From: Gracilaria gracilis
Taxonomy: Eukaryota > Rhodophyta > Florideophyceae > Gracilariales > Gracilariaceae
Reading direction: 5' to 3'
NCBI GenBank assembly: GCA_030374805.1
Contig: JARGSG010000184.1
Coordinates: 671,001 to 735,000 of the forward strand
DNA: 64,000 bases
Shown: in pieces, positions 28,412 to 40,230 of the stretch
Position numbering within the stretch: the stretch's first letter is position 1
Layout: each line of letters begins with the position of its first letter
The notes under the pieces: model-generated
Seen by the model: only the letters and a program-made list of their open reading frames with translations
Told to the model about the DNA's origin: nothing
The model's database searches: none
Made by a program: the position numbers and the translations under genes

Positions 28412-31400
28412 CTGCTGATGGCGGATAGCCATACCAGCGCACCTGGTACTGCCTATACCCCTTCGGGTGCCAACTGTGTCCCACGATGTGGTCGACCACG
28501 AACTCTTTCGAGTAAACTTCACGTTCTTCACCACCTTTAGAAGGGTCGTCCACGCTTCGTAGCGGTACTGTAATAGGGATACCAGCTGCGTTGCTGTGTG
28601 CCTCTGACGCCTTCGGCGGTTCTGTCGTCCTCTGCTGAGTCTTCCTTACCGGATTCCGGGAGTTCTCGAGCAGTTCTTCCGTTTCGACGGTCTCCTCAAC
28701 GTCTCGATTACGAGTAGTTTCCCGTGTTGACGGTGGTTTTGGACGGGGAGGCGGATTACCTACCACGACACGTGCCGGTTCACGTGACTCCGTGCGACGG
28801 TTCGTGGCTACGGCGCTGCCGGTCGACAGTGTAGGACCACTGTGTGGTGCACGGCGTGTGCCACGCGACGTGTGGCGCGCGCGCACTCCTGCACTGGCAG
28901 CGTGTATTTTCCCTAAATCAGGGCGGTATTCCGTATCTCCAACGGTGCGTGCACTGTAATGACGGTTCAAAACGTCATGACGAGCGCTTAACGACTTCCC
29001 CACGGATGGGTGCGGTGGTGCTTCCTCCATACCCGTTCCGGGGTGCTCTAACTTCGCTTCTGCGAGCGTCTTCTCTCTTTCCTGACTAACAGGTCTTGCG
29101 ATACCGGGATCTACCGTGATTTCCTTACTTCGCGCCTGCGTAGGCGGTGCGCGACGAACGTCAGCGACGGTTTGCGGCTTGCGCGCGTCCGAAATACTCC
29201 GTGTAGCAGTATCCAGCGGTGCTGTAGCCGTGCTCTTCCGAGAAATCGGGTGATCAGCGTCGACTTCCGGCGGTGCCGAGGAACTTTCGCGAGCGCGATC
29301 AGGTGGTCCCTCCTGTGTCTCCTCGACAACAGGAGGTTGATCATGCGGCGATTCCCCGTGCGGGTGAGCAATTCCAGTATCCTGGACAGTACGGGAGTTC
29401 GTAGATTGCGCGTGTCCCTTGCTGATAGGGCTGCGATCCGCTGTAGAGCGTTGCGCGCCCTTGGCAATATCAGCACGCTGTAGCGGGTTTGCCTGCCCAC
29501 TAACAGTGGTATCCTTAGCAATCACGTCCTTGACGGTGTCCTGAGACAATTCAGTCTCCAATTCTTCTCTCCGTGAATCACGGGATGTCTGCGACGGTTG
29601 CGACACCGGTGATTCCTGTTCTTCCGCAACAACGCGTGAATTCCCCTCCCCCTCCTGAGGTGGAGCGATACGGGGAGCAGTCATCACGTCAGTTGACGGT
29701 TCGATAGACGCTGTGAAGCGCGACTTCACAAGCGGTGTAGAATCCGAAGATTCGGTTCGCGACGATAACATCGGTAACTCCGACAATCCCCTCGATGGGT
29801 GACGAAGTCCCACAAGTGGTGTAGCTTCTGTAGACTGAAGCGATCGGTTCTCCGCCTGTCCAGCCTCCTGCTGAGTATCCAAAACAACTTCCGTATGACG
29901 GGTAGGTCCTTGTACAACTCGATCTCGAGAAAAGCGCTCATGAGCGCCACCAACTTCCAGTACAACTGTGTCCTTATTCACGCTAATAACGCGGTACGGA
30001 CCATCAGCGATGGGAGAAAGCTTGTGTCGCCTCTCCTTTTCAGGATTGTAATATTCTTTCCTTACAAAGGCGGTTTGTCCCGGTTCCAGCGGTGGTAGTG
30101 GTCTCCGAATATGGGCATCAAAGTTCCGCTTATAAGCGTGTTGTGCTTTAGCCATTGTCGACCTGGCAACAGGTACCATAAATGAAAGCCACTGCTTTCA
30201 ACGCAGGTAGTGATCAACCGTCGACGGGAACGTACCCAGCTTTGGCTGAGGTTCAACCGCAACTGGCGGGGGCGTTCGCGACAGCACAAGCTCGAAAGGA
30301 GATAAACCAGTAACTCTGTGAACTTGCGTATTGTACGCGTACGTCACGGTATCCGTGTAGAGATCCCAAGTCTTTGGATGTTCAACAGTATAAGCCCGCA
30401 AGGCGGAGAGCAGCGTTCGATTAAATCGCTCGACTTGCCCATTACATTGGGGATGATACGTCGTCGTGAAGAGATTCTTCACGTCGAGTATCCGACAGAC
30501 GTCCTGGAAGAAACGCGCAGTAAATTGCGGACCATTATCCGAAAGGAGATTAACTGGGGGACCGTAGACTAGGACCCAATGCTTAACGAAAGCTTCCGCA
30601 ACAGTGCGTGATGTAATCTTCCTCAACGGAATTGTCCGGACTAACTTCGAGAATCTGTCCGTAATGACGAGTAGAAACCGATTACCTCGGGATGTCCTTA
30701 AAAACTCACCGAGTATATCGATGGCAACAAACTCAAGAGGCGCCCGTGCGGGGAACAGAGTTAGCTTCTTCGCATGGCGACGTAATTTAACTCGTTCACG
30801 AGCACAGTGCGTACACGCCTTGACGGTGGTATAGCAATCCAACGCTAACGCGGGCCAGTAGAAATCCCGACGTAGTGTCGTGTACAGCCTTCTAGCCCCA
30901 GGATGGGAAGCAACCTTAGAAAAGTGTGATAGGTGAAGAACCCTGGACTGCAAGGAGTGAGGAACCACGATCTGTGGGGATGAACGAACCACTCTAACGA
31001 GGTAACCCTGAGTGTTAACCCCAAAAGGGATGTTCGCACCGCCATTAATTTGGGCGCGTATCCTCGTACAGAACGGGTCTCCCTGCTGTTCTCTAATCAT
31101 CTCCTCAGGAGTGATTGGGACAAACGCACCGGGTTCCGGGTCTTCACCGTCTGCGACGAGTAAGTCATCACCGATGTCGTCCGAAATCAGTTCGTAGTCT
31201 TCTTCACCCTCCTCCATGAGGAAACAGGGGATATCTTCATCATCGTCGTCGACGCGTAACGCTTCGCCTTCCGTTCCCAAACGTGAAAGAGCATCCGCTT
31301 GCGCGTTGAGACTTCCCTTCTTGTAGGTGACTTCATAATCAAACTCGGCTGGCCGAAGACGCCAGCGCATTAAACGCCCGGAAGGTTCCGTGATTGACAT

Positions 31401-33681
31401 TAACCAGCGTAACGCGGAATGATCCGTGTTAACGGTAAAATGCACACCCATAAGATATGGTCTTAACGTCTGTAAAGCCCATACCATGGCGAGACACTCC
31501 TTTTCGGATACCGAATAGTTCCGTTCATGAACGTTGAGCGTGCGAGACCAAAATCCAATTGGTCGGCGTTCCCCGTCGGGTGTAGTCTGAAACAGTGCAC
31601 AGCCGATCTGGTAGTCGCTCGCATCCGTATCCACGGTAAATGGCAACCCGTTCTTCGGTAATGACAGCACGGGTGCTGTTGTAACTGCCTCTATAAGAGA
31701 GTTGAATGCTTCCACTTGCGTGGGAGCAAGGGGGCCCAGTTTTGGTGGTTGTCCCTTCTTCAGGAGCTCGTTGAGCTTCGATCTTCGCGAAGCGAGGAAT
31801 AAACCGTCGATAGACGTTGCATAATCCTAGGAAGGAACGCAGCTCAGTCTGAGTCGTAGATAGTTTAGCCTCCTTGAGTGACTTCACGCGAGCCTGCTCG
31901 ATCAGTAGCCGTCCCGGACGGATTACGTGTCCAAGATACTTGACCGAGTCAGTAAAGAATTCACATTTCCTCAGCTTGAGTGTTACTCCTGCGTCACGCA
32001 GTGTTGTGATTATCTCACGAACGTGATCCAAATGGTCATCCAAATTATTGGAGAAGACGATGATAGCGTCGAGATAGACGAGGCAACTCCGCCATTTGAA
32101 ACGGGCAAGGAGGATATCCAAAGCACGCTGAAAAGTAGCGGGGGCGTTCGTAAGTCCAAAAGGCATACGCTTAAAGCGGTACAGCCCTGAATGACAGGTA
32201 AACGCAGTCTTATCACGGTCTTCCGGTCGCACGGGTACTTGCCAGTACCCCCAATTCGCATCCAAAGTGGAGAAGACGGTTGCATCGCCAAGCGAGTCAA
32301 TGTACTCGCCCATACGAGGTATGGGATACACTTCTTTGACGGTAACATCATTGAGGCGACGATAGTCGATACAAAAACGCCAGGACCCATCGGGTTTCGG
32401 AGCCAGTACAACTGGAGATGCCCACGGCGACTGTGCCGGTTCTATAACTCCGGCTCGGAGCATCTTGTTGATTTGAAACTGTTCTTCCTCCCGAGCTTTC
32501 GGACCTGCCCTGTAAGGGTGTTGAGCAATAGGCTTAACGTCTGGCAACAGATCAATCCGGTGTTCCGTAGCTGTAACCTCTCCGAGGGAACCATCCCACA
32601 TTGGTGTAAATTCGCGCAACATATCACGCAACTTCTCGCGGTGTGAATCCGGTACATGACCGAGATTCAATTCTTCTAACTCCTTAATAGGGTCAATCCT
32701 GTCATAACTCGTAGGCACGGTCTTCTTTTCCGGGTCTCCCCTGTTGTTAACAGTCTGAGACGGGTTTGACGCTTGCGCACGCGACGAATACCCCTCCCCC
32801 TCCTGAGAGTGAGACGCATCAGCGGTTTCTTCGACAATCCCGAGCATCTCGGCGGCAGTCACCTTAGTAGGGATAAGCGCCGTAGGGTGCGGTAGGACAG
32901 TACCAATAACTTGGTTCTTCACCAAAAACTGGGACTTCTTGCCAAAGTTGGCTAACAAAACCCGAAAGGGGTGACCATTCGAGATCTGCACAACGCCATT
33001 CGCTAATGCGAGCTGATATTTCTCGTATAACGAGGTAGATGGTTGAACAACCCGCAAACCACGCGGAGCAGCAGTAACATCAACCCATACCTGGGATTCT
33101 GGCGGAATAGAAATAGCACGTGCAACACGGAGTTTCGGAGACTCCTTCGGAGGGTTAGAATCCTGTAAAGGAGTAGGTAGCGGTACCAGCTTAGCTGAGG
33201 TTCTCCTCAAAGAACGACGAACAATCGGTACAACCGATCCATCTTCCATTTCCACTTCACGCGCACGCGGTCTGATTGACTCGACATATCTGTCACAGAA
33301 GTCACACCCTAAGATGACAGGGGCAGCAAGCGTCTTGCAGACGATGAATTCAACCTGCTCAATGCAGTTTCCAATCCTGACGATCAGGGAAACCATTCCA
33401 GCCGTACTCAACGGGTTATTATTTGCATCTGCCACGTCCATGACGGGTTTTTGACGAACTCGACAACGGATTTCCGGCGGTAAGAGCGACTCCACAATAA
33501 AATTGGGACCAGCGCCTGTATCCAGGATAGACAAATGACGCACCATATACTGGGTAGAAAGGCCAAGGTCAGCGAATATCTTGTAGTTTCGCTTGGCCAT
33601 GACCATGACTCGATCCGGGATCCGGTTGTTCCTGAACCGTATCCACGGGCGACGCATTACACCAACGGTGGTAGAGTCCAC
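28412..33681 (-). pseudogene. pol: pol of element A: PR-RT-RH-IN-chromodomain (broken)
   Basis: Domains on the minus strand: retropepsin with LDTGAGPNFIV; reverse transcriptase from ELEELNLGHVP, with the active-site box reading YLDAIIVF instead of YLDD; RNase H (VDTDASDYQIG, NTDHSALRW); integrase with HHCC zinc module (HLSHFSKVASH...CTHCA), D-D-E core (FVAIDILGEF, LLSDNGPQF, NGQVERFNR) and a GPY/F-type module; a long Ser/Pro/Arg linker; and a chromodomain (FVVDHIVGHSWHPKGYRQYQ) that is cut at 28411 by the DNA transposon. Breaks: a frameshift near 31780 at the RT-RNase H join, a TGA at 30198-30200 (probably from CGA) between integrase core and GPY/F, and the RT Asp-to-Ala change. Pol is in the -1 frame relative to gag. 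Product would be the full replication and integration machinery, but this copy cannot make it. Confidence 0.9.
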
Positions 33682-33791
33682 GTCTAGGACGGTCGGCTTC
33701 CTCGAGAGGATTTTGACCTGGGAGCGAGGCGGTGACGCCTCGGGCGCCGTAGACCTCGACTGGGGCGCCTCTCCATTGGAGACTCCCGTAC

Positions 33792-35875
33792 TCAGTTTAG
33801 CTGAGTATCATCCGTTCTAACGGGAACGGCCTCCTGCGCGGTAGGGATCTTCACAGACTCCTGTGGAACAGAACTACCCGCAGCAGTGGTTGCCGCCACG
33901 GCTTGAGCCGGTGAAGCATTGACCTGGGAAGAACCAGAGTGTCGCAACGCAGCGATATCTGCGGGAGAAATCCATTTCGGAAAGTCTGTCTTCGCACGCA
34001 AATACGCGGTTTTCGGCACTGACGCCTGTTCTTCTGGGGTCAGAGCTTCGAAATTCACCACGACCGTGGGCATATCCCTCATGGTGAGGTGGAAATCCGG
34101 TGCCACATGCCCGTGTTCGTAGCATAGAAAACAAATCAACCCGGGTCTTCCGGCACTTCGTGGGTCCTTTGCTCTCACCGTCCGCGGGTCTACCCAACCA
34201 GGTTGCTGGTAACGACTCCCTGAATAGGGTACTTGCGGTCCGCGAACGCGGGGGCGATCTGCGTAAAGCAGCGGATCATCCGTCATCGACGAAGCTTCAG
34301 TAGTTGAAGGCAACTCCGTAGTCGGAATAGAATCCAGGTTCACCTGTGCCAGATGCAAATTATCCACTTTGTGGCCAAAAAAATCCTGCGGTAGCAGTGA
34401 GATCGATGAGGGCGCCCCTTCGAGGTGAAGCGCCCTGGATGAACCCCGGTGTCCGGAGCGTGCACGCAGTGCGTCTCCTTCCGCTTTCGCGTATTGAACC
34501 AACTCGAGATAAGTGGTCTTCCGCTTGTCTTCCCGTCGCTGGGAGACTAGCGTGCGAATAGCCGGATTCAATCCGTTGATAAACAGTGTACAACGCTCAT
34601 TAGCGGAATAAACATTGCCACAACGGTGGAAAGCCTTGTTCAGTCGGACTAAAAACTCGGTTTCCGATTCCTTCGGGCGTTGCTTCGTTTCCCGCAACGC
34701 GGTGATTGCTTCCTCAATAGAGGTACCAGTCGCGTACGAGCGAAGTAGATACTGCACGGCCTCAGGCCAGCAGGTAACCCCTCCTTCGGAGGCTCGAGAT
34801 GAACCTCTTACAGAGTTGAATTGGTCTTCAGCGAGTCCACGTAGAAAATACGGTAATGCGACATAAGCTTGCCCTTCACTCATGCCGAGGATGTCAGCTT
34901 CCGCGACAAAGCGTGAAAGAAAATCCAACACCAAGATGGGATCCTCCCCAGTAAAGAACTGGTTACGAAACGTCAAGGACATGCGCTTGATGCAGTCCTT
35001 GATCTTTCCCGTCCCACGGGGCGTACGGTCCAGACTGGAATCTTCCAAACGGTAGTACCGGTAAGACAACAACCTTTTGTACAAGGGATTAGTAGGCTTC
35101 AGCTCCCTCAAACCTGAGTGCTTCCTCCCCTTCTCACGGGTGCGAACAACACCGGAGGTGGAACTAGAATGACGAGAGCGCGCAGTGCGACCACGACGTT
35201 CACCATCATTTGATGAGTCCGACGAAGAAGAACCCGCAGAGCGGTTTGAGATACCAGAAGACCTGACGAATCCGAATCATACTCGTCGACTAACCTCTTC
35301 TTAGAGCGATTCTTCCCGGATTTCCGGTTTCTGGCGCGATGAGAGTCCACCGCGGGTGTGTCAAAAGCGCCGTTGTCAGCACGGATAGTGGCTTCCAACG
35401 TCTCAAGACGGCCCAGAATCCGAAATATCTTCGTGTTGACCTCCTCGGTAAAACCGGGGTAACCTTGAAAAACCTCTAAGAGAGTGTTGACATCTTTCCG
35501 TAATATACGTAGATCGTCAGATACACCTCCGATGAGGGGCAGCGTCTACCTTCATACGAAGTGTATCGACCTCAGTCGCGAGGGCAGCATGAGAGCTTCT
35601 CATGACTCCCGTCTGGGCCTCAAGTGTGCGCACTTGAGTCTCCAGCTCGACGACGAGCGCGTCCTTCAACCGCAGCAGCGGGAGTGGAAACCCTCCAAAG
35701 GAGCAGATGAGGGTCCAGCCACTGGGGAGTCAGACGACTTTATAGATTGCTTCCGGTTTCCGGGTTTCTTCTCCGCCGCTCCAGACGGAGGCTCGGGAAC
35801 AGACCGCGGACGCGGGGGCAATTCTGAACCAACGGAGCGAGCCTTCGAGGGGCTCGCTCGCTTGCCAGAAACCAT
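33792..35875 (-). pseudogene. gag: gag of element A (frameshifted)
   Basis: From the ATG at 35875 (MVSGKRASPSKARSVG) the minus strand shows, in changing frames, a basic Pro-rich N-terminus, a coiled coil (LKDALVVELETQVRTLEAQ), a basic linker and then the capsid region, open from 35111 to 33792. The capsid region shares long stretches with element B (for example RLEDSSLDRTPRGTGK and LNKAFHRCGNVYSA). Frameshifts fall near 35690, 35530 and 35270. A zinc-knuckle-like CFLCYEHGHVAPDF has Phe in place of the last Cys that element B keeps. Gag would form the virus-like particle and bind RNA. The first pol codons follow the gag TGA closely, in another frame. Confidence 0.85.
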
Positions 35876-36292
35876 CGTCCACGACGAAAAGAGACCAGAG
35901 AACTGGGAACAATCAAGCGAACAGCAAATTAACCTCGAATGAGTTTAGTATCCTCACACGAGTGACGAAAAAACCGAATGCGGTAAAGACAAACCGTGTC
36001 CACGGGAACGTCACGATGCGACAACGTTGCTTCACCCAGATTGCTGGGACGAGTTCAAAAACCCAAACGGGGTGACAACAACCGTACCGACGGGAATCTC
36101 ACACTACGGAAATAGGTAGTGCCACCGGTAAAGAACCGTGTCCAAACAACAACCCAAATTGGGAAAACGAAACCGACACGACGTAGAGTCGGTAGCGAAT
36201 CCCAGATTAAACGGCGAAATGTCCCCCACGACCACGAAACGAACCGGCAAACCGGAAGGTGCACCAAACCAGCTTGCTGGATACAACACGAC

Positions 36293-36310
36293 TTCTAAGT
36301 CGGGACACCA
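36293..36310 (-). other. tRNA primer-binding site of element A
   Basis: On the minus strand TGGTGTCCCGACTTAGAA begins two bases after the 5' LTR, the normal place for the minus-strand primer site. Element B has TGGTCTCCCGACTTAGAA at the same place, so the two families use the same or a closely similar tRNA. I could not identify which one. Confidence 0.8.
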
Positions 36311-36312
36311 AT

Positions 36313-37112
36313 TGTGGTGCAACCCCTGCGGAGGAAGAAGACACACAAAGGGTGTTCAAGCCTTCCCTCAACTGAGGTAGTCACAGCAATAGAGCCCCTC
36401 TCAGGGTGATCGCGCTAGCCGGGTGTAAGACCGGGGATCACCGTCACGACACGCGTAGAGAGCGGGTAAAGGCAAAGAAGCCGCACAGTGGTGGGGAACA
36501 CGACAGAGTCGGGGATGACGTCACAGACGGGACAACCAACACACACACGAGAGTGGCACGAGACGCGGAGAGCGGTAGCGAACCACGCGAGTGGGCGAAA
36601 CAAAGAACGGTCAACACCGGTATGCAGTGTAGCGATACCTGTATAACAGTGCGAAAACAAATAAAGGAAACACACAGAATAACACGCGGAATGCGGTAAG
36701 GGTGCTGTAGATGCCGCGAGGCGGATGATGGTACCTACACAGTAGTGGCAACTCTCCGCGAGGAGGATATTGCTCACCAAGGGTGAAACATCAGAGCCGA
36801 ACACTCGGTTGAGTCGTTTACTTCTCCAAAGTTGGGTTGAGCTCAACCTACTATGTTGTGTAGCCGCCCACTGTCAGTGGTAACTAAATATCCAATATTA
36901 ATATCTAGAATCCCCAACAATGGGTGCAAACTCCCCACACGTGTGTGACTGACCAGCAATGCTGTGCACCTCACAACTATCCTATATGTTGTACGAATCT
37001 ACCCAAGAATGGGGTGTGCCACGCACGGCATTCATCATCACCTCCTTAGAGAGCATCCCCTTGTCTATGAATCGCAATAGCGAAGCTTCATCCGCAATAG
37101 CGTTGCACTACA
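36313..37112 (-). repeat. LTR of element A (5' LTR, 800 bp)
   Basis: In element orientation it starts at 37112 (TGTAGTGCAACG) and ends at 36313 (TGCACCACA). It carries the promoter and start of the retroviral RNA by analogy. It is nearly identical to 4679-5477. Confidence 0.93.
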
Positions 37113-37117
37113 CATAG
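37113..37117. repeat. Target-site duplication CATAG (right) of element A
   Basis: CATAG directly abuts the 5' LTR and matches 4674-4678. Confidence 0.93.
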
Positions 37118-38028
37118 CCCTACCGTTCTCTAAACGCGCGTTGGAGACCCGCAACGTATGCCTTCAGTGTAGATGGAGCTAAGTTTTCGTCTTCTATTGT
37201 GCTGCGGCTGGTTGCAATGAATTCAACAAGTACGGTGTTAATGCGGTTGAGTTGTTTCTCCGTCCATGCGGATGTATCATCAGGCAAAGCCATACCGTCC
37301 TCAGTTCTGAACAAGTAAATTCGAGTAAGACCAATCGCCTGTTCACGTAGACTTTTGCGCCTCCAAAGCGGGGTTCTTCGATTCTTCAATTCCTGAAGGT
37401 TTTCGGGCAAGAAAAGAGTAAATGCCTCTACCACAAACTCAACAAACGCATTTAGGGCGGTATTGGTTGCCTTGACAGTATTGTCAGGAATATGGCGTCC
37501 TAGTAATTTCGATGCTGCCTCGGAAAGCGTAGGATCTCCACTGACGCTGACCGTTGGGGTCGCCGTTGCTACCTGAGCTAACGGGGCTCTAGTTTCTGAT
37601 GCATTTTGAACTCCTGGTTGAGGTAGTTGCGTAGACTGGTTCCAATGTAAGGAACTGATGTCAGAAGTGGCATTGGAGGTACTGACATCTCCTGAAGCGT
37701 TTTCGAGAGCATTAAGTGACGGCAGAAGAGGTTGGCTGGTCTCAACGGCGCTTTGTTCTCCTTCGCCGGTTTGCGTCCAAGATGGTGTGATCTTCATCAG
37801 AAATGTAGACCGTTGGTTTACAGCAGATCTTTCTTTCTGTTTGGGAGAGAGTGCTGCGCTTCGCTGCTGATCCTGTGTCGGAAAACCATGTTTGTTAAGT
37901 TCATGTGAATGAATGCAGTTTCTGTCTCGTTTATGTTTCTGCTCTGTCTCTGGGTAACTCTTCTCTGCGGCGTGATGCTTCTGAGTGACAAGCAAGTTAT
38001 CAACCGACGGCTCGCCAGGAAATGGCAC
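37118..38028 (-). pseudogene. Crypton-like tyrosine recombinase, N-terminal half
   Basis: The frame is open from 38028 to a TAG at 37120-37122. The first ATG is at 37797 (MKITPSWTQTGEGEQSAVET). After a disordered Ser/Thr/Gln region comes an all-alpha core-binding domain: NTVKATNTALNAFVEFVVEA, then WTEKQLNRINTVLVEFIA and LAPSTLKAYVAGLQRAFRER. The last block is the SAM-like helix bundle that precedes the catalytic domain in Crypton recombinases. The TAG sits just before the CATAG duplication, and the frame runs on in phase into the other half at 4673 when element A is removed. TAG most likely replaces TGG (Trp). A TATA-like CTATATAG lies near 38066. So the recombinase gene was probably already disabled or was disabled soon after insertion. 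Confidence 0.75.
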
Positions 38029-38119
38029 CTCGGCACAGTATATCGGGCCTCGCTTCGCTCGGACCCTATATAGTGGCCTCGGTCCGCATATCTTTGGCTT
38101 GCCCCGGTTGATAACTTAT

Positions 38120-39231
38120 ACATGTTCTCCATAAGCTCTAGAGGGAGGCACGGTGTGGTCATCAGCACGTCACCCTTCTTATCCGAAGTTGCGAATTCTA
38201 AGTGTGATTGCGGTTGGTCATCAGAACATCATTGCCGTTCGAAAAGAATATTTTCCATGTTGAATTTCGAGGGGATGAAGAGAGAAGAGAAAGCCAAATG
38301 ATTCTGAGAAATTTGTGGCAGTTTAGGTAACTTTTAGTCAACGGCTTTGTGGGAGAAGGACGCAGAAAATGTTGAAACAACGATGAAGACTGCTTAAGCG
38401 TGTACATCCGAATTCGTATCATCGGAAGGCTGCGACCATCTTAAAGCATGAGGTTGTTAACAACTCCCCAAGGGAGCACGAGTTCTTTGAATCCACTAAT
38501 CGATGCGGCTCCGCATCTGTCACTTCGACTCACAGGTTTAGTGATGTGTAATGTCATGAGAATTGCTTCAGTCACCGGTTGAATTGCAGTCAGGGACGCA
38601 TTTATTAGCAATTAAATCTTAATATCGTTATTTATTACCATTATTCATATTCTTAACGTTTTGTATTTTATATAATATATTTGTGTATGGATTTGAAATC
38701 CGCCTACTGTATCTTTCAAATTTTTGTATCTTTCAAATTTGTCTGAATGAACTGTTTGGGCCCTCCCCTTCCTCCGTCTTCCACAGTTGGTAGTACCAAC
38801 TTGGTACAACAAGCTTACCGGATGACCGGCAGTTCAGAGCTGCAGTGTCACTGCCGATGACTAGCCTAGAATGTAGCTATGCCTCGACAGGCTTTTCTAC
38901 TTCACTATCTCGACCATGATTGCTTCCTTGAGCATTGACGGGTGCGTAGTTTCATGTCCACTAACTGGACGGGTGCTACTATATTACGCCACCAAGCCTT
39001 CCCTTCCATCTGGAGAAGGCCAGACTTCAGCCAACCATCGTATCAGTACTCAAATTGTGCACCAGCAAAGCTATGCTTCAACCACTTGGCATTGCGTGGA
39101 CATCTTTATTCAAAGTCACAACTACGGGTAGTGGTTGTCAATAGTTGTCAGTGGTATGTATGTGGAACGGCTCCGTTCTTATCCCCTCCCCAAATTCTCG
39201 TACAGCAACGCAGAGGCTCGATCTTTGGCAG
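38120..39231. other. Gene-free region, partly AT-rich
   Basis: No supported gene. 38600-38720 is strongly AT-rich (TATTTTATATAATATATTTG) with a small direct repeat GTATCTTTCAAATTT. The rest has only short frames. Confidence 0.4.
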
Positions 39232-40107
39232 TCAGTTCACGTCTGGATCTAGCCCGTATCCATTACTACTCTGACCATTTTGGCCGGGCATAAACTCGCC
39301 ACCCCAAGGGTCCACCACAGTGTACTTCCCACTCATCTTCATATTGAATCCACTTTTCAGAAACTGTCGCACGCTAGACTTACCAGGACCGCTCATCAGC
39401 ATCCTTCCACTAGTGTCCGTATAGAAGGTTCCATCAGAGGCCCGATCACCATCATTACCAGAAGCAAATGTGCAATAATCGTCGCCGAAAACAACATCGT
39501 TAATGAGAAGCAGACGAGACGATCCGTCGTTTCTTGTCAGTATGCCCTCGTTCTCCCGGCCGAGCTGCACAACTTCGTCAGCCTTTGTTGATGAAACAAT
39601 GCCGGTGATGGGGTTCCTTATGTCCATGTTCAGTATTCCACGGAGACCTGCCCCAGAACAGATGGGGTTCGTCGCCCACTCTTCATACGTGCCACGTATT
39701 ATTTCCTTTCGGTTGTATCCATAGGCGGGGTTGAGAGCCAGCATGTTGATCACATTCACTGAGCGCTTGTTGGTGGCCCGATCGTTCTCCCACAGCTCCA
39801 CTTGCATTTCTTCTTCTTCCTTCGTCAAGCCCACGAAACCTCCATCCCTTGCCCTCACTCCTGTGAAACCGAAGAAGCCCTTGTGTGTTATGTCTGCCAG
39901 CAGCTCTTTCGTCTTAGCGTCCGAAACAGCAAGGATAATTGTATGATTGCGAACTCCAACGCGTCGTAATTTCGATGTCTGCGCATGGATACAGAAGCAA
40001 ACGTAGTACGAACTTGCTCTGAATACCGCGCACTTGAAGCCCTCGTGCGACTCGTCTTCTCGGTTATTCTTCCATGGAGTGTATCCAAACCTAGGTGCGT
40101 AGTTCAT
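39232..40107 (-). CDS. Unknown protein, second ORF of secreted-protein locus
   Basis: About 291 residues from an ATG at 40107 (MNYAPRFGYTPWKNNRED) to a TGA or equivalent at 39232. It is mostly beta, rich in Gly, Asp and Asn, with no membrane segment: HKGFFGFTGVRARDGGFVGL, WATNPICSGAGLRG, TFYTDTSGRMLMSGPGKSS. I recognise no family. It follows the secreted protein gene on the same strand by 123 bp. That gap contains GTAAGA and a TAACTAAC branch-like sequence, so the two ORFs might be exons of one gene, although the upstream frame ends in TAA before the GTAAGA. No signal peptide of its own is seen, which favours either fusion by splicing or a cytosolic role. Confidence 0.55.
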   Translation of the reverse strand: MNYAPRFGYTPWKNNREDESHEGFKCAVFRASSYYVCFCIHAQTSKLRRVGVRNHTIILAVSDAKTKELLADITHKGFFGFTGVRARDGGFVGLTKEEEEMQVELWENDRATNKRSVNVINMLALNPAYGYNRKEIIRGTYEEWATNPICSGAGLRGILNMDIRNPITGIVSSTKADEVVQLGRENEGILTRNDGSSRLLLINDVVFGDDYCTFASGNDGDRASDGTFYTDTSGRMLMSGPGKSSVRQFLKSGFNMKMSGKYTVVDPWGGEFMPGQNGQSSNGYGLDPDVN

Positions 40108-40230
40108 TGCCGCAAGGGCAGAAGACCCGTGATCATGGTCATAAGCGCTACCTCAAAAGAAGCGCAAGACAAAACAAAAGAACTGGTTAGTTACAACAAC
40201 GAGTCTTACGGACGTGGTAGAGAATCAAGG

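Larger units (their letters stand above)
4679..37112 (-). mobile_element. LTR retrotransposon A (Ty3/gypsy with chromodomain)
   Basis: The element runs on the minus strand: 5' LTR 36313-37112, primer-binding site 36293-36310, gag 33792-35875, protease/RT/RNase H/integrase/chromodomain 28412-33681, antisense ORF 5714-7543, polypurine tract at 5478-5492 and 3' LTR 4679-5477. It is flanked by CATAG. The span is 32,434 bp, but 20,163 bp of this is a nested DNA transposon plus its 2-bp duplication, so the element proper is about 12.3 kb. The order RT-RH-IN and the C-terminal chromodomain identify Ty3/gypsy (chromovirus). Gag and pol are decayed (frameshifts, a stop, a changed RT active site), yet the LTRs differ by only about four changes that I can find by eye. 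The element is inserted in the same orientation as the Crypton gene it interrupts. Confidence 0.93.
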
